Below, piece by piece: positions 17,213 to 25,679 of a stretch of 64,000 nucleotides of DNA; within the stretch, counting starts at the first letter, position 1; each line of letters starts with the position of its first letter. Where the stretch lies: the NCBI GenBank assembly GCA_964616825.1, contig CAZTSX010000016.1:1-64000 (forward strand), given 5' to 3'. The position numbers and the translations under genes are program-made. Origin of the DNA: QYOJ01 sp964616825. Its GTDB lineage: Bacteria > Bacteroidota > Bacteroidia > Bacteroidales > FEN-979. The notes below the pieces were generated by a model. It had not been told where the DNA came from, did no database searches, and worked only from the letters and a program-made list of their open reading frames with translations.

Positions 17213-17404
17213 TCAGCTCTTGTTTTCACATTTTGCCCCACCATCGCCTTTCCCGCAGGTACACCCCAGGGATTCGCCCGTCTCCGGATCAATTGTAGAG
17301 CAGGTTTTTTTAAACTCGCCATCTTTCTTAACGAACATCTTTATGGCGATGGCTGCGATAGCGATGCCTATGAGAATAGCGGATAACAAAAACACTTTCC
17401 ACAT
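17213..17404 (-). CDS. Cys-rich single-span membrane protein, candidate NqrM-like Na+-NQR maturation factor
   Basis: The 63-residue protein has one N-terminal membrane helix (about residues 3-24), then a soluble tail with four Cys: KKTCSTIDPETGESLGCTCGKGDGGAKCENKS has the C-x12-C-x-C-x8-C pattern over about 25 residues. Proteobacterial NqrM (DUF539) has the same design, a single helix and a short Cys-rich tail, and delivers iron to NqrD/NqrE. This gene lies directly after nqrF, convergent. The homology is inferred from design and position, not from clear sequence identity. I chose the ATG at 17404 because it follows a TAnnTTTG box; the longer frame to 17497 runs through that promoter. Confidence 0.7.
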   Translation of the reverse strand: MWKVFLLSAILIGIAIAAIAIKMFVKKDGEFKKTCSTIDPETGESLGCTCGKGDGGAKCENKS

Positions 17405-17437
17405 ATGTTCCACATTATAGATGTAAAATAACGAAAA

Positions 17438-17445
17438 CAAAGATA
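17438..17445 (-). promoter_or_regulatory. -7 box of the NqrM-like gene
   Basis: TATCTTTG on the minus strand lies 34 bases upstream of the ATG at 17404. It is independent of the nqr operon promoter. Confidence 0.55.
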
Positions 17446-17475
17446 CCTCAATTATTTTTCCCGTTCTTTGCACCC

Positions 17476-18243
17476 ATGTCCCTCTACATCGCCTCACTCA
17501 ACTCAGGAAGCAACGGAAATTGCTACTATATTGGCAACGACAAGGACGCCATATTGATTGACGCTGGCATCTCCTGCCGCGAAACTGAACGACGGATAAA
17601 ACGGTTGGGATTATCTATCAGGAATATCAGCGCGATCTTCATCTCCCATGAGCATGGAGATCATACACAGGGTGTAGAAGTCCTTTCCAGGAGAAACGCG
17701 ATCCCGGTTTACATGACTGATATGACCTTCCTGAAGAGCCGGATCAGACCCGATTCATCTCTTTTCCGACCATTTTATGCCAATGAACCAATTCACATCG
17801 GAGGTATTACTGTACATCCTTTTCCCAAGCAGCATGATGGCATCGATCCACACAGCTTCTCCGTGTCCTGCAACGATATCACGGTGGGCGTTTTCACGGA
17901 TATCGGCCAGGCGTGTGACAATTTAACCAATCACTTCAGTCGCTGCCATGCTGCATTCCTGGAAGCAAATTACGATGAAACCATGCTGGAAGAGGGTCGC
18001 TATCCGCTCTTCCTGAAACGGCGCATCCGGGATGGACAGGGCCACCTCTCCAACAAGCAGGCGCTGGAAATTTTCACCCACCACCGGGCTCCCTTCCTGA
18101 AGCTCCTGGTGCTGTCGCACCTCTCCGCTAACAACAATCGCCCGGAAATTGTCTCCAAACTCTTCACTCCGCAAGCCAACGGGACGCAGATTGCAATAGC
18201 CTCTCGTTATGAAGCGTCTGAAGTCTTTTGCATTTCAGATTAA
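17476..18243 (+). CDS. MBL-fold metallohydrolase, YycJ/WalJ-like
   Basis: The 255-residue protein starts YIASLNSGSNGNCYYIG, characteristic of the YycJ group, with metal-binding HEHGDH (His58, His60, Asp62, His63), then FPKQHDG, FTDIGQACDN, LEANYDE and LSHLSANNNRPE. YycJ/WalJ proteins are exonuclease-like metallo-beta-lactamase-fold enzymes linked to DNA repair or cell-wall signalling in Firmicutes. In Bacteroidota the role is untested. It is divergent from the NqrM-like gene. Confidence 0.9.
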   Translation: MSLYIASLNSGSNGNCYYIGNDKDAILIDAGISCRETERRIKRLGLSIRNISAIFISHEHGDHTQGVEVLSRRNAIPVYMTDMTFLKSRIRPDSSLFRPFYANEPIHIGGITVHPFPKQHDGIDPHSFSVSCNDITVGVFTDIGQACDNLTNHFSRCHAAFLEANYDETMLEEGRYPLFLKRRIRDGQGHLSNKQALEIFTHHRAPFLKLLVLSHLSANNNRPEIVSKLFTPQANGTQIAIASRYEASEVFCISD

Positions 18244-18384
18244 CAAGCATTCATTCCAAAATCTGCTTTTCCATCAATGCACCCATGAGCTAAAGTTTTT
18301 GTCAGTGCAAAAAATCACGTTGCATGAATTTTTGTGGGAGAATTGACGAGTGAATGCAGGGAACTTCGTATAGTTAATTTTTTT

Positions 18385-18392
18385 TATATTTG
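18385..18392 (+). promoter_or_regulatory. -7 box upstream of the 18461 outer-membrane protein
   Basis: TATATTTG lies 68 bases before the ATG, giving a leader of about 60 nt. Nothing else is evident in the 218-bp gap. Confidence 0.5.
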
Positions 18393-18460
18393 GTTCTGTC
18401 AAGAATTAGTTTGTCAGCTAATTAATTTCAAAAGAAGGGCGTAATTAGTAAGCATAAGGC

Positions 18461-19264
18461 ATGCAAAAACGAACCACCAGAATAGTTATCACATTATTTA
18501 TGTTGTTTACAGGTATAATTTCTTTTGCACAGGATGATGATTATACCTGGTGGAATAACAAGCATCATTGGGACGGGGTTACCAGCTGGATCTATTATCT
18601 GATCTACTCACCTGCTTACATGGGTCCGAATGCCTTGCCGGTCCCTGAGATCAGGCAGGGATATATTGAACAACGGATTTCCTTGGAGACAAGGGCAGAC
18701 CTGCATTTCAGCACGGGTGACAACACGCAGAACCTTTTTTTGAAACTCCGATTCCCCTTTTGGAAAGGCAGATTGGCTGTAGAAATGTATGGCGTGCCTG
18801 TTGAGTATTTCAAAATGGATACCCTTACACGCGATGAGCGTCGTGGGCGCGACCGCAATCCGGAAGGCTTTGCTGCCGGGGACATCTACATAGGGACATT
18901 GATCCAGCTGTTGAGAGATCGTGGCAGTTGGCCTGATCTCCTGCTGGGAATGACATTCAGGACAGCCACCGGAGGAAACCTGAGCAATGCCAGATATACC
19001 GATGCCCCCGGATATTTCTTTGACCTGTCGGCCGGGAAAAGTTTCAAAGCCGGACCGAAGCTTTTCATACGCCCTTTTGTGATGATGGGATTTTATGTCT
19101 GGCAAACAAACCTGGACAACTGGCGGCAGAATGATGCGTTCCTTTACGGGATTGGGATATCACTATACAATGACAATTTTGAGTGTAATGCTAAATATGG
19201 CGGCTATAAAGGATATATTGGAAATGGAGATGCCCCAATGGTCTTTCGTGCAGATGCTTTTTAA
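18461..19264 (+). CDS. Outer-membrane beta-barrel protein, prematurely stopped
   Basis: A signal peptide (to about residue 23, ISFAQ) precedes alternating amphipathic strands such as LFLKLRFPFWKGRLAVEMY and KLFIRPFVMMGFYVW. I do not recognise the family. The stop at 19262-19264 (TAA) is followed in the same frame by 35 more sense codons (KLKNIHLKLAFQQG, then FKYSTISIGAIIYFNWNY) ending at 19372. That stretch looks exactly like the last two barrel strands with an aromatic C-terminus, which barrel insertion by BAM requires. The stop is therefore a nonsense mutation or a base error. As sequenced, the protein would lack its final strands. Confidence 0.75.
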   Translation: MQKRTTRIVITLFMLFTGIISFAQDDDYTWWNNKHHWDGVTSWIYYLIYSPAYMGPNALPVPEIRQGYIEQRISLETRADLHFSTGDNTQNLFLKLRFPFWKGRLAVEMYGVPVEYFKMDTLTRDERRGRDRNPEGFAAGDIYIGTLIQLLRDRGSWPDLLLGMTFRTATGGNLSNARYTDAPGYFFDLSAGKSFKAGPKLFIRPFVMMGFYVWQTNLDNWRQNDAFLYGIGISLYNDNFECNAKYGGYKGYIGNGDAPMVFRADAF

Positions 19265-19372
19265 AAACTTAAAAACATCCACCTCAAGCTGGCTTTCCAG
19301 CAAGGCTTGAATGATTTCAAATACAGTACAATAAGCATTGGGGCAATCATTTATTTCAACTGGAATTATTAA
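19265..19372 (+). pseudogene. In-frame 3' continuation of the 18461 barrel gene after a nonsense codon
   Basis: Thirty-five sense codons and a TAA follow the premature stop without a frame change. The translation has alternating beta-strand character and ends NWNY. It is not an independent gene because it has no start. Confidence 0.65.
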
Positions 19373-19440
19373 TAACGTTAGCCGGCGATATTCACCCTAT
19401 CCCTATTACTTTCTGGTAAGCAGGATGAAGTAAACCTGGA

Positions 19441-19545
19441 TTACTTTTTATGCTGGACGATTAACCTATTTCCGATCGGCAGCAATGCAAATCCGATACT
19501 AAAAGCGATAATAAATATTAACAACCACCATATGGCAGTTTTCAT
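19441..19545 (-). CDS. Possible 34-residue single-span membrane peptide
   Basis: Reading from ATG at 19545 gives MKTAIWWLLIFIIAFSIGFA and then LLPIGNRLIVQHKK: a 20-residue hydrophobic helix followed by a basic tail. It has a good start and stop but no recognised family, and it is antisense-adjacent to the TonB receptor promoter. It is too short to be sure. Confidence 0.4.
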   Translation of the reverse strand: MKTAIWWLLIFIIAFSIGFALLPIGNRLIVQHKK

Positions 19546-19556
19546 AGGTTTATTTG

Positions 19557-19564
19557 TACATTTG
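19557..19564 (+). promoter_or_regulatory. -7 box of the TonB receptor gene
   Basis: TACATTTG matches TAnnTTTG and ends 5 bases before the GTG at 19570. The transcript would be nearly leaderless if that start is right. Confidence 0.5.
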
Positions 19565-19569
19565 TTTCT

Positions 19570-21806
19570 GTGACTCCTCGATATTTTCAGCCCCTCCTGC
19601 TTCTCACCACCTTGGTCTACCTATTCTCCGGGAGCCAGCTGGCTTTCTCGCAGGAGATCACCCTGGCCGACTCACTGACGGCTACCGAAGATACTCTTTT
19701 CAGGGAACTCAATGAAGTGGTGATTACGGCTACGCGCGTTCCCGAACGGATCATCGATATTCCCTTTTCCGTGGTTCGGTTGAATTACTCTAACTATCAG
19801 TACGACAGGAAGATCGGGGCCAACAACATGCTTTCTTCAGTCCCTGGACTCTTTCTCCAGTCGCGTTACGGTAATCACGATGTACGCTTCTCGATCCGGG
19901 GTTTCGGAAGCAGGTCAAACTCGGGAATTAGAGGGATACGGATCTTATTGGATGATATCCCGGAATCGGAACCCGACGGGCAGACCCGTATTGAAGCGAT
20001 CGATTTCAACTCTATCGGACACATCGAGATCGTCAAGGGAAATGCCTCTTCGCTCTATACAAATGCACCAGGAGGGGTGGCGAACTTCATCAACGACATC
20101 GATTTCCAACGAACATCTATCGTTCAGTTCAACCAGTTTGGTTCGTTCGGATTGAGGAAGAACGGAGTGAAAGCGGCTGTGAAAACAGATAAATACCGGT
20201 TTCTTACCACCTACAGCTACCAGAACTACGACGGCTACAGGGCTCATAATAACGAATACTGGCATATCCTCAACGTGGTTTTGGAGACCACTCCTTCGGA
20301 ACATACCCGGCTGACCATCCTGGGTTATTTCGTAGACGGGATGATCAAGTTGCCGGGATCACTAACTAAAGCAGAATTTGAACAGGATCCGTATCAGGCG
20401 AATCAACGGTCGGTTGATCGTGATGAGAAACGAATTACCACAAAGGGAAGGGTAGGGATCCGGTACAATGCAACGTTTGGCCGGAACCTGAACAACGAAG
20501 TGGAGGTGACAGCATATGGAACAATCAAGTATTTTGAACGGACCTCCCGCCTCTACCGGATCATCAACCGATACGGATTAGGGATCAGCGGAAAATATAT
20601 TCACAGGCACCACATAGGTAAGCGTAAAAACGAGTTCCTGGTAGGAGGTGATTTCTTCAGCCAGCCGGCCCGGGTAGAGTATTACGATAACATTAACGGG
20701 CAAAGGAGCGATCAGATCCTTCAGCTGACAGATGAAACGATTGACAACACAGGGTTTTACCTGTCTGATAACTTTGAGATTCTTCCCGATAAAATGTTCG
20801 TGCTGCTTACAGGTCGATACGACCACGTAACTTACCGTTTGGAAGAAGAGACCCTGCCCTCGCGAACCGACAGCCGCAGGTTTCACGCCTTCACACCGAA
20901 ATTAGCCCTCAACTACAAGATCCTGCCACTTGTTGCAGTATATGGATCATTCGGATACAGTTTTGACAGTCCGGCCAACAATGAGCTCGACAGCTACGAT
21001 CCGGTATATCTCTTCAATCAGGATCTGCAGCCACAGGAATCGCAGAATTTTGAAGCAGGCATCAAAGGAAAACTCTATCACCGGAATACGAAATGGTTTA
21101 AACGCGTACTTTTCGAAGCCACCGGCTTTTACATCATCGTTGACAATGAGATCGTCCCATTCGAAGTACTTGGCGACGTGTTCTTCCGAAATGCTGCCAA
21201 AACCCACCGGTTGGGTGCTGAACTGGGAGGGCTGGTTGAGATCTGGGAAAACCTGAATTTTGAAGCCTCTTATACCTGGTCTCATTTTCGGTATAAAAAC
21301 TATGATGCCAGAACCATTGAACTTGATTCACTCGGGAACTTCATTACAATCGACCGGGATTTTGCAGGCAACATCGTACCCAGTGTCCCGGCGCACAATC
21401 TTTATATGGCTCTCTCATACGCATACCCCATCGGCAACCATTTTAGCTTGTTTGGTAAGGTGAGTTACCAGGGCATCAGCGGCCTCTGGGTAGATGATGC
21501 CAACACTGACGAAACCGCGCCCTACAACCTTCTCAACGGGGTGCTGGGTGTGGATATGCGGTTCGGGAAGTTCAACATGATGCTCTCGGGTGGCGTAAAT
21601 AACATTTTTGATGCGGTTTATGTTGGATTTACCAATACCAANNNNNNNNNNNNNNNNNNNNNNNNNNNNNNNNNNNNNNNNNNNNNNNNNNNNNNNNNNN
21701 NNNNNNNNNNNNNNNNNNNNNNNNNNNNNNNNNNNNNNNNNGGTTTTATGAAGCCGGCGCGCCAAGGGATTATTTTGTGTCACTAAACCTGGGTTACACA
21801 TTTTAA
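19570..21806 (+). CDS. TonB-dependent outer-membrane receptor (interrupted by scaffold gap)
   Basis: The start is GTG, with a signal peptide ending AFSQ (about residue 28) and then the plug domain LNEVVITATRVPERIIDIP, PGLFLQSRYG, FSIRGFGSRSNSGIRGIRI and IEIVKGNASSLYTNAPGG. The remainder is a 22-strand-type barrel. The gap of 100 N (21642-21741) sits near the last strands. After it, the true C-terminus is read in another frame: FYEAGAPRDYFVSLNLGYTF and a TAA at 21804-21806, the usual aromatic TonB-receptor end. The arbitrary gap length is what breaks the frame. The substrate is unknown; the plug resembles iron-siderophore type receptors and no SusD neighbour is present. Confidence 0.9.
21642..21741. 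other. Scaffold gap (100 N)
   Basis: Exactly 100 undetermined bases, the usual placeholder of unknown true size. It lies within the TonB receptor barrel. Confidence 1.
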
Positions 21807-21811
21807 TATGG

Positions 21812-21905
21812 CACGCGGATGACGCAGATATCTTCGGTAACACAGATAGACACGGATTTTTTATCAGCGATGATCAGCGTTTATCTGCGCAATCAGCGTG
21901 CTATT
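21812..21905. repeat. Decamer-periodic spacer array
   Basis: Successive ~10-bp units such as ATCAGCGATG, ATCAGCGTTT, ATCTGCGCA and ATCAGCGTGC fill the gap before the next gene. The earlier part (ACGCGGATG, ACGCAGATAT, ACAGATAGAC, ACGGATTTTT) keeps the same period. It shows no coding signal. Confidence 0.65.
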
Positions 21906-21928
21906 GGATGGAATAGATCAAAACGTAA

Positions 21929-23563
21929 ATGATGAGATACCTGATATTCTTTTTGTTGTTGTTGTTCATTACGCCTGGTTTATCCGGGCAAATCAATTCC
22001 GGTGAAAATATTTCCCTGCGGTTTGGGAATAACTACCGTCTTTACCCCAGCAACGTGACCCAGACAGAGGTCTTTATCGTGAAAAGTCCGGCAGATCAGG
22101 ATATCCTCTTCTCCTCCTGCAATACCCTCACCTTCATTCCTTTCTTCATCAGTGAAGGAGTTTTTGTGACCACTGATGGAGGGACATCCTGGCAAGGGAA
22201 CGACACCTGTACCGGGGAACCGATTAATTTCCACGGAGGCGATCCCGGCATTGCCATCGACAACCAGGGAAGGTTCATTCTCACGCGATTGGGTCGATCT
22301 CCGTTTGTAGGGTTGTATTCACATTACTCTACGGATCAGGGTGAGACCTGGTCGGCGCAACAGATGATCTCTACGGACGACCTGGAGCGTGCAACACTGG
22401 CTGCAGATGCTATTCCTTCGAGCCCATATGTCGGGCGCACCTATGCCGCATGGGTGAAGTTTGCCCCTCCCTTTCCCCTGATGTTTTCCTACACCGATGA
22501 TGGAGCTCAGAGTTGGAGCGCTCCACAGCAGATCAACAACCCTCCCAACCGCAGCGCAGGCGGAGACCTGGCCATTGGCCCCGATGGCTCAGCGAATGTT
22601 TGCTGGGCAGGTGTTACAGAGACCTCACCTTTCAAGGAGATCTATGTGGGATTTGCTTCAAGCACCACCGGAGGATCTATTTGGAATGTATCCGAAAACG
22701 CATTCCCTGTCAATGGCATCACAGGGATACTTCCGAATAAAGACAACATCCGGGTAAACGGGTTGCCGAGTATAGCTGTAGATGATACCGATGGACCCCG
22801 GCAGGGATGGATCTACATCGTAACCGGACAAAAAGATCTTCCTCCGGCAGGCGCCGATCCGGATGTGATTTTGAACCGCTCCACCGATGGAGGACTCACC
22901 TGGTCAGCCGGCATCCGGGTCAACCAGGATCCGGTGAATGATGGAAAAGACCAGTACTTTCCAACGGTTCATGTCGACCGGTTTGGTGCTGTCAATGTGA
23001 TCTTTTACGACGACCGGAATACCACCACCGATTCAACCGGTGTGTTTCTGGCTCGTTCAACAGATGGTGGTAACACCTGGAAAGAGTATGAGCTGAGTGA
23101 CCATAACTTCAAACCGACACCTATCGGCGGATTAGGACAGGGATATCAGGGGGATAACATCGACATCACCTCTACCGACAGTACGCTCTGGCCGGTGTGG
23201 ATGGGTAATTCAACCGGGATTTATCAGATATGGACAACACCAGTGGTGTTCTCTTCAATCCAGTCTACACCCGATCAGTTGATAGATGGGTTTAACGTTA
23301 ACCTGTTTCCAAATCCATCCACTGGAATTACGAATTACGAATTGCGAATTACGAATGATCATGATGTTACCCTGGGCCTCTATGATCTGAGGGGAACCCT
23401 GGTGATTGAACTTTTAAATAAACCGATGAGGCCTGGAAGCTATTCAGGCTTTTTTGATTTTGAATCAATTGATAATGGTAATCTCCTTTCTCCTGGAATT
23501 TACCTTGTCCGAGTCTCAGTTAATGGTTTTACCAGAACAAAGCGGATTGTTTACCTGAGATAA
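21929..23563 (+). CDS. Secreted sialidase-like (BNR-repeat) beta-propeller with T9SS sorting domain
   Basis: A signal peptide (to about residue 20) precedes several BNR/Asp-box repeats: TTDGGTSWQG, STDQGETWSA, YTDDGAQSWSA, STDGGLTWSA and STDGGNTWKE. The fold is a six-bladed propeller as in sialidases, but catalytic Arg-triad residues are not evident, so enzyme activity is uncertain. The C-terminal ~80 residues form a type A T9SS sorting domain (LFPNPSTG ... LYDLRGTLV ... SPGIYLVRVSV ... KRIVYLR) that is cleaved on export. Just after NPSTG the coding DNA contains a 32-base GAATTRC heptad array (23325-23356), encoding ITNYELRITND. Confidence 0.85.
   Translation: MMRYLIFFLLLLFITPGLSGQINSGENISLRFGNNYRLYPSNVTQTEVFIVKSPADQDILFSSCNTLTFIPFFISEGVFVTTDGGTSWQGNDTCTGEPINFHGGDPGIAIDNQGRFILTRLGRSPFVGLYSHYSTDQGETWSAQQMISTDDLERATLAADAIPSSPYVGRTYAAWVKFAPPFPLMFSYTDDGAQSWSAPQQINNPPNRSAGGDLAIGPDGSANVCWAGVTETSPFKEIYVGFASSTTGGSIWNVSENAFPVNGITGILPNKDNIRVNGLPSIAVDDTDGPRQGWIYIVTGQKDLPPAGADPDVILNRSTDGGLTWSAGIRVNQDPVNDGKDQYFPTVHVDRFGAVNVIFYDDRNTTTDSTGVFLARSTDGGNTWKEYELSDHNFKPTPIGGLGQGYQGDNIDITSTDSTLWPVWMGNSTGIYQIWTTPVVFSSIQSTPDQLIDGFNVNLFPNPSTGITNYELRITNDHDVTLGLYDLRGTLVIELLNKPMRPGSYSGFFDFESIDNGNLLSPGIYLVRVSVNGFTRTKRIVYLR
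23325..23356. repeat. Heptad array inside a T9SS sorting domain
   Basis: Four and a half copies of GAATTAC/GAATTGC occur within the coding sequence, translated as ITNYELRITND in the first loop of the sorting domain. Confidence 0.85.
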
Positions 23564-23583
23564 CGACTGTTATCGACCGATGA

Positions 23584-24204
23584 TTAATGTACTTTCGATC
23601 GAAATATTTTCCTCGAGGCAGGCTTCAACAACGGTATAAGGAAAAAAAACATCCCTGAATAAGATGGGATGATTATGGCTGCTCCCATTGCCAGTATGGA
23701 AACGAACACAAATACCAGAACATTTCTTCTCCCATTAATAATCTCTTCTCTGCTGAAATCTGGTGACACCAGCCTGTGATCTTTTGTCGCATAGTGCCAG
23801 ATTACAAAAAAGAAAATACCAATGATAAACATATTGGCACAGAAAATAAATGCGGCCGTATTGTCTTCGCTATAATCGGAAAATAGACTGGCAGAGAATG
23901 GAACGAGGCATATAAACATCAAAAGAAATATTGTTTGCCACATATGCTTCTGATCCGTTTTGATGAAGATGCTCATCTGCTGTCGTTGGATGATCCAAAA
24001 AATCCCAAGAAGCAAGAAACTAAGAAAATAGGTATAGAATTCAATAGCATGGTTAAGGAGTGCTTTGAGTAATCCGATTTTTTCGACGATCTCTTTGTCA
24101 GGTATGCTGATATTCAATATCAGGATGGTCATGGCAATGGCGAAAATACCATCTGATAGGGCTTCAATACGGTTGGAGGGAAAGAACTTTTTTTTAATAC
24201 TCAT
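23584..24204 (-). CDS. TMEM175/DUF1211-family membrane protein, probable K+ channel
   Basis: The 206-residue protein starts near RIEALSDGIFAIAMTILIL, the RxxxFSDG-type signature of TMEM175, here with LSDG in place of FSDG. Six membrane segments follow (for example FYTYFLSFLLLGIFWI and TIFLLMFICLVPFSASLF), the usual six-helix unit. Bacterial members form tetrameric K+-selective leak channels. It starts 13 bp after the gene to its right ends, so the two may be read from the same minus-strand transcript. Confidence 0.88.
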   Translation of the reverse strand: MSIKKKFFPSNRIEALSDGIFAIAMTILILNISIPDKEIVEKIGLLKALLNHAIEFYTYFLSFLLLGIFWIIQRQQMSIFIKTDQKHMWQTIFLLMFICLVPFSASLFSDYSEDNTAAFIFCANMFIIGIFFFVIWHYATKDHRLVSPDFSREEIINGRRNVLVFVFVSILAMGAAIIIPSYSGMFFFLIPLLKPASRKIFRSKVH

Positions 24205-24216
24205 GTGAAATATCGT

Positions 24217-25515
24217 TTATGGAATCACCAGCATCCGTTTACTTATAATAACACTGTTATTGAACTGTAGCTGGTAGATGTATACTCCCGCCGGTAAACT
24301 TGCTGGATCAAAATCAACCAGATGTTCCCCCGCCGGAAGGTCTTTATTGACCAACACGGCAACTTCGGTACCTGATAGAGTATAAATCTGAATGGAAATG
24401 AATCCTGGTTCCAAATTTCGAATTTCAAATTTCGAATTTACTTTTGTAGGATTCGGGTAGAGATTACAACTAACTAAATAATCCGTAAGATTTGGCAAAG
24501 GTGAAATACCCGGATGAACAGGGGGTATGTATTGGAGAAAAGCTCCTTCGGATCCCACAGCAAATCCGTGCATGGTATCCGGAAACGTGACAGCAAAGAT
24601 AGCTGTGGAGTCAGGCGTAGGAATAGATGTCCAGGTGTTCCCGGTATCCAGGCTGTAGATGAATTTCATGCGTGGTCCCAGCGGCGCCCAGACCTCGCTG
24701 TTGTTCCTGAAATCGAGATCGTATGCGTTGCCCTGAATCCCCAACTCATCGTAGTCCCAGTTGAGTCCACCATCGGTAGTGCGAAGGATCCCAACGCCAT
24801 AGCCATAATCGGGATCACCACCGGCACCCATGACATGCGTGGCATCGAAGATATGGAGTCCATGGACCTCATCGGCAGGAGCCTGGGAGGGCTCCAGTGC
24901 ATACCACAACTCACCTCCGTTTGTTGTTCGCCAGGTTACACCTGCTATATCGAATATTCCGCCGCAGGCATAGCCAATTTGTTCGTTGAAGAACTGAATA
25001 CCCAGCACCGGGAAGAAAGCCAACGTTGATGTATCGATGGCTGCTTGTGTCCAGTCGACACCACCATTAGTAGTTTTCACCAGGGCATGAGGTTGCCCAC
25101 CCATCCAGCCTGTCAGCGAGTCGAAAAAGAGGATGCAGGTGATGAAGATATTCTCTTCCGGGTAAGGTGTGCTTGTCCAGTCAGCTCCACCGTTGGTTGT
25201 CTTTAGGATGATTGTGCCATACGGCAGGGTGGTATAATTGAACGAAGAGGCCCATCCCTGGTCTCTGTCGAGGAAAAACAGACTCATAACATCATTCTCC
25301 GTCTGACTAGGCTGAATCATCCAACTTTCACCCCCATCAACGGTATGGATGATCATTCCGGAATCTCCTGCTGCCCAGCCGTACAGGCTGTCCACAAAAC
25401 AAACCGATCGCAGGTTCTTGTCAGTCGGAACAGCAATCCTCTCCCAGGTTCCCTGGGCTAAGACAACCTGAGTTGTGAAGAAGATGCATATCAGGATGTA
25501 ACGGTGTATCTTCAC
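24217..25515 (-). CDS. Secreted YCF48-like beta-propeller protein with T9SS sorting domain
   Basis: A signal peptide ending VVLAQ (about residue 20) is followed by repeated HTVDGGESW, KTTNGGADW, KTTNGGVDW, RTTNGGELW and RTTDGGLNW motifs interleaved with GWAAG/GWAS/GYACGG, the pattern of YCF48/photosynthesis-assembly-like propellers common in Bacteroidota exported proteins. The C-terminus is a type A T9SS sorting domain (LYPNPTK ... LPAGVYIYQLQ ... KRMLVIP). A GAAATTY heptad array (24412-24439) lies in the same loop as in the 21929 protein. The ligand or role is unknown; a structural or adhesive surface function is likely. Confidence 0.85.
   Translation of the reverse strand: MKIHRYILICIFFTTQVVLAQGTWERIAVPTDKNLRSVCFVDSLYGWAAGDSGMIIHTVDGGESWMIQPSQTENDVMSLFFLDRDQGWASSFNYTTLPYGTIILKTTNGGADWTSTPYPEENIFITCILFFDSLTGWMGGQPHALVKTTNGGVDWTQAAIDTSTLAFFPVLGIQFFNEQIGYACGGIFDIAGVTWRTTNGGELWYALEPSQAPADEVHGLHIFDATHVMGAGGDPDYGYGVGILRTTDGGLNWDYDELGIQGNAYDLDFRNNSEVWAPLGPRMKFIYSLDTGNTWTSIPTPDSTAIFAVTFPDTMHGFAVGSEGAFLQYIPPVHPGISPLPNLTDYLVSCNLYPNPTKVNSKFEIRNLEPGFISIQIYTLSGTEVAVLVNKDLPAGEHLVDFDPASLPAGVYIYQLQFNNSVIISKRMLVIP
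24412..24439. repeat. Heptad array inside a second T9SS sorting domain
   Basis: On the + strand AATTTCG, AATTTCA, AATTTCG and AATTTAC follow in 7-bp register; on the coding strand they encode SKFEIRNLE shortly after NPTK. Confidence 0.8.
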
Positions 25516-25655
25516 AAAGCAAAATTTAACACAAAGGTATAATTAATCAGGAGCAACCGGAAGCAGCTGTGCAACATGGGCTCTTTTTTGAATAGACCGT
25601 TCTGCCTGAGTTGATGGGATGAAACTAGATCCTGGATGCTGGATCCAAAAAATCG

Positions 25656-25663
25656 TATCTTTG
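25656..25663 (+). promoter_or_regulatory. -7 box of the multiheme cytochrome gene
   Basis: TATCTTTG lies 16 bases before the ATG at 25680. A short heptad run (GATCCTG, GATGCTG, GATCCAA; 25628-25648) sits immediately upstream. Confidence 0.6.
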
Positions 25664-25679
25664 AACAAAGCCCATTGCC

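Noticed and set aside
17405..17497. 31-codon N-terminal extension of the NqrM-like protein
   Set aside because: It spans the -7 box and the start of the divergent MBL gene.
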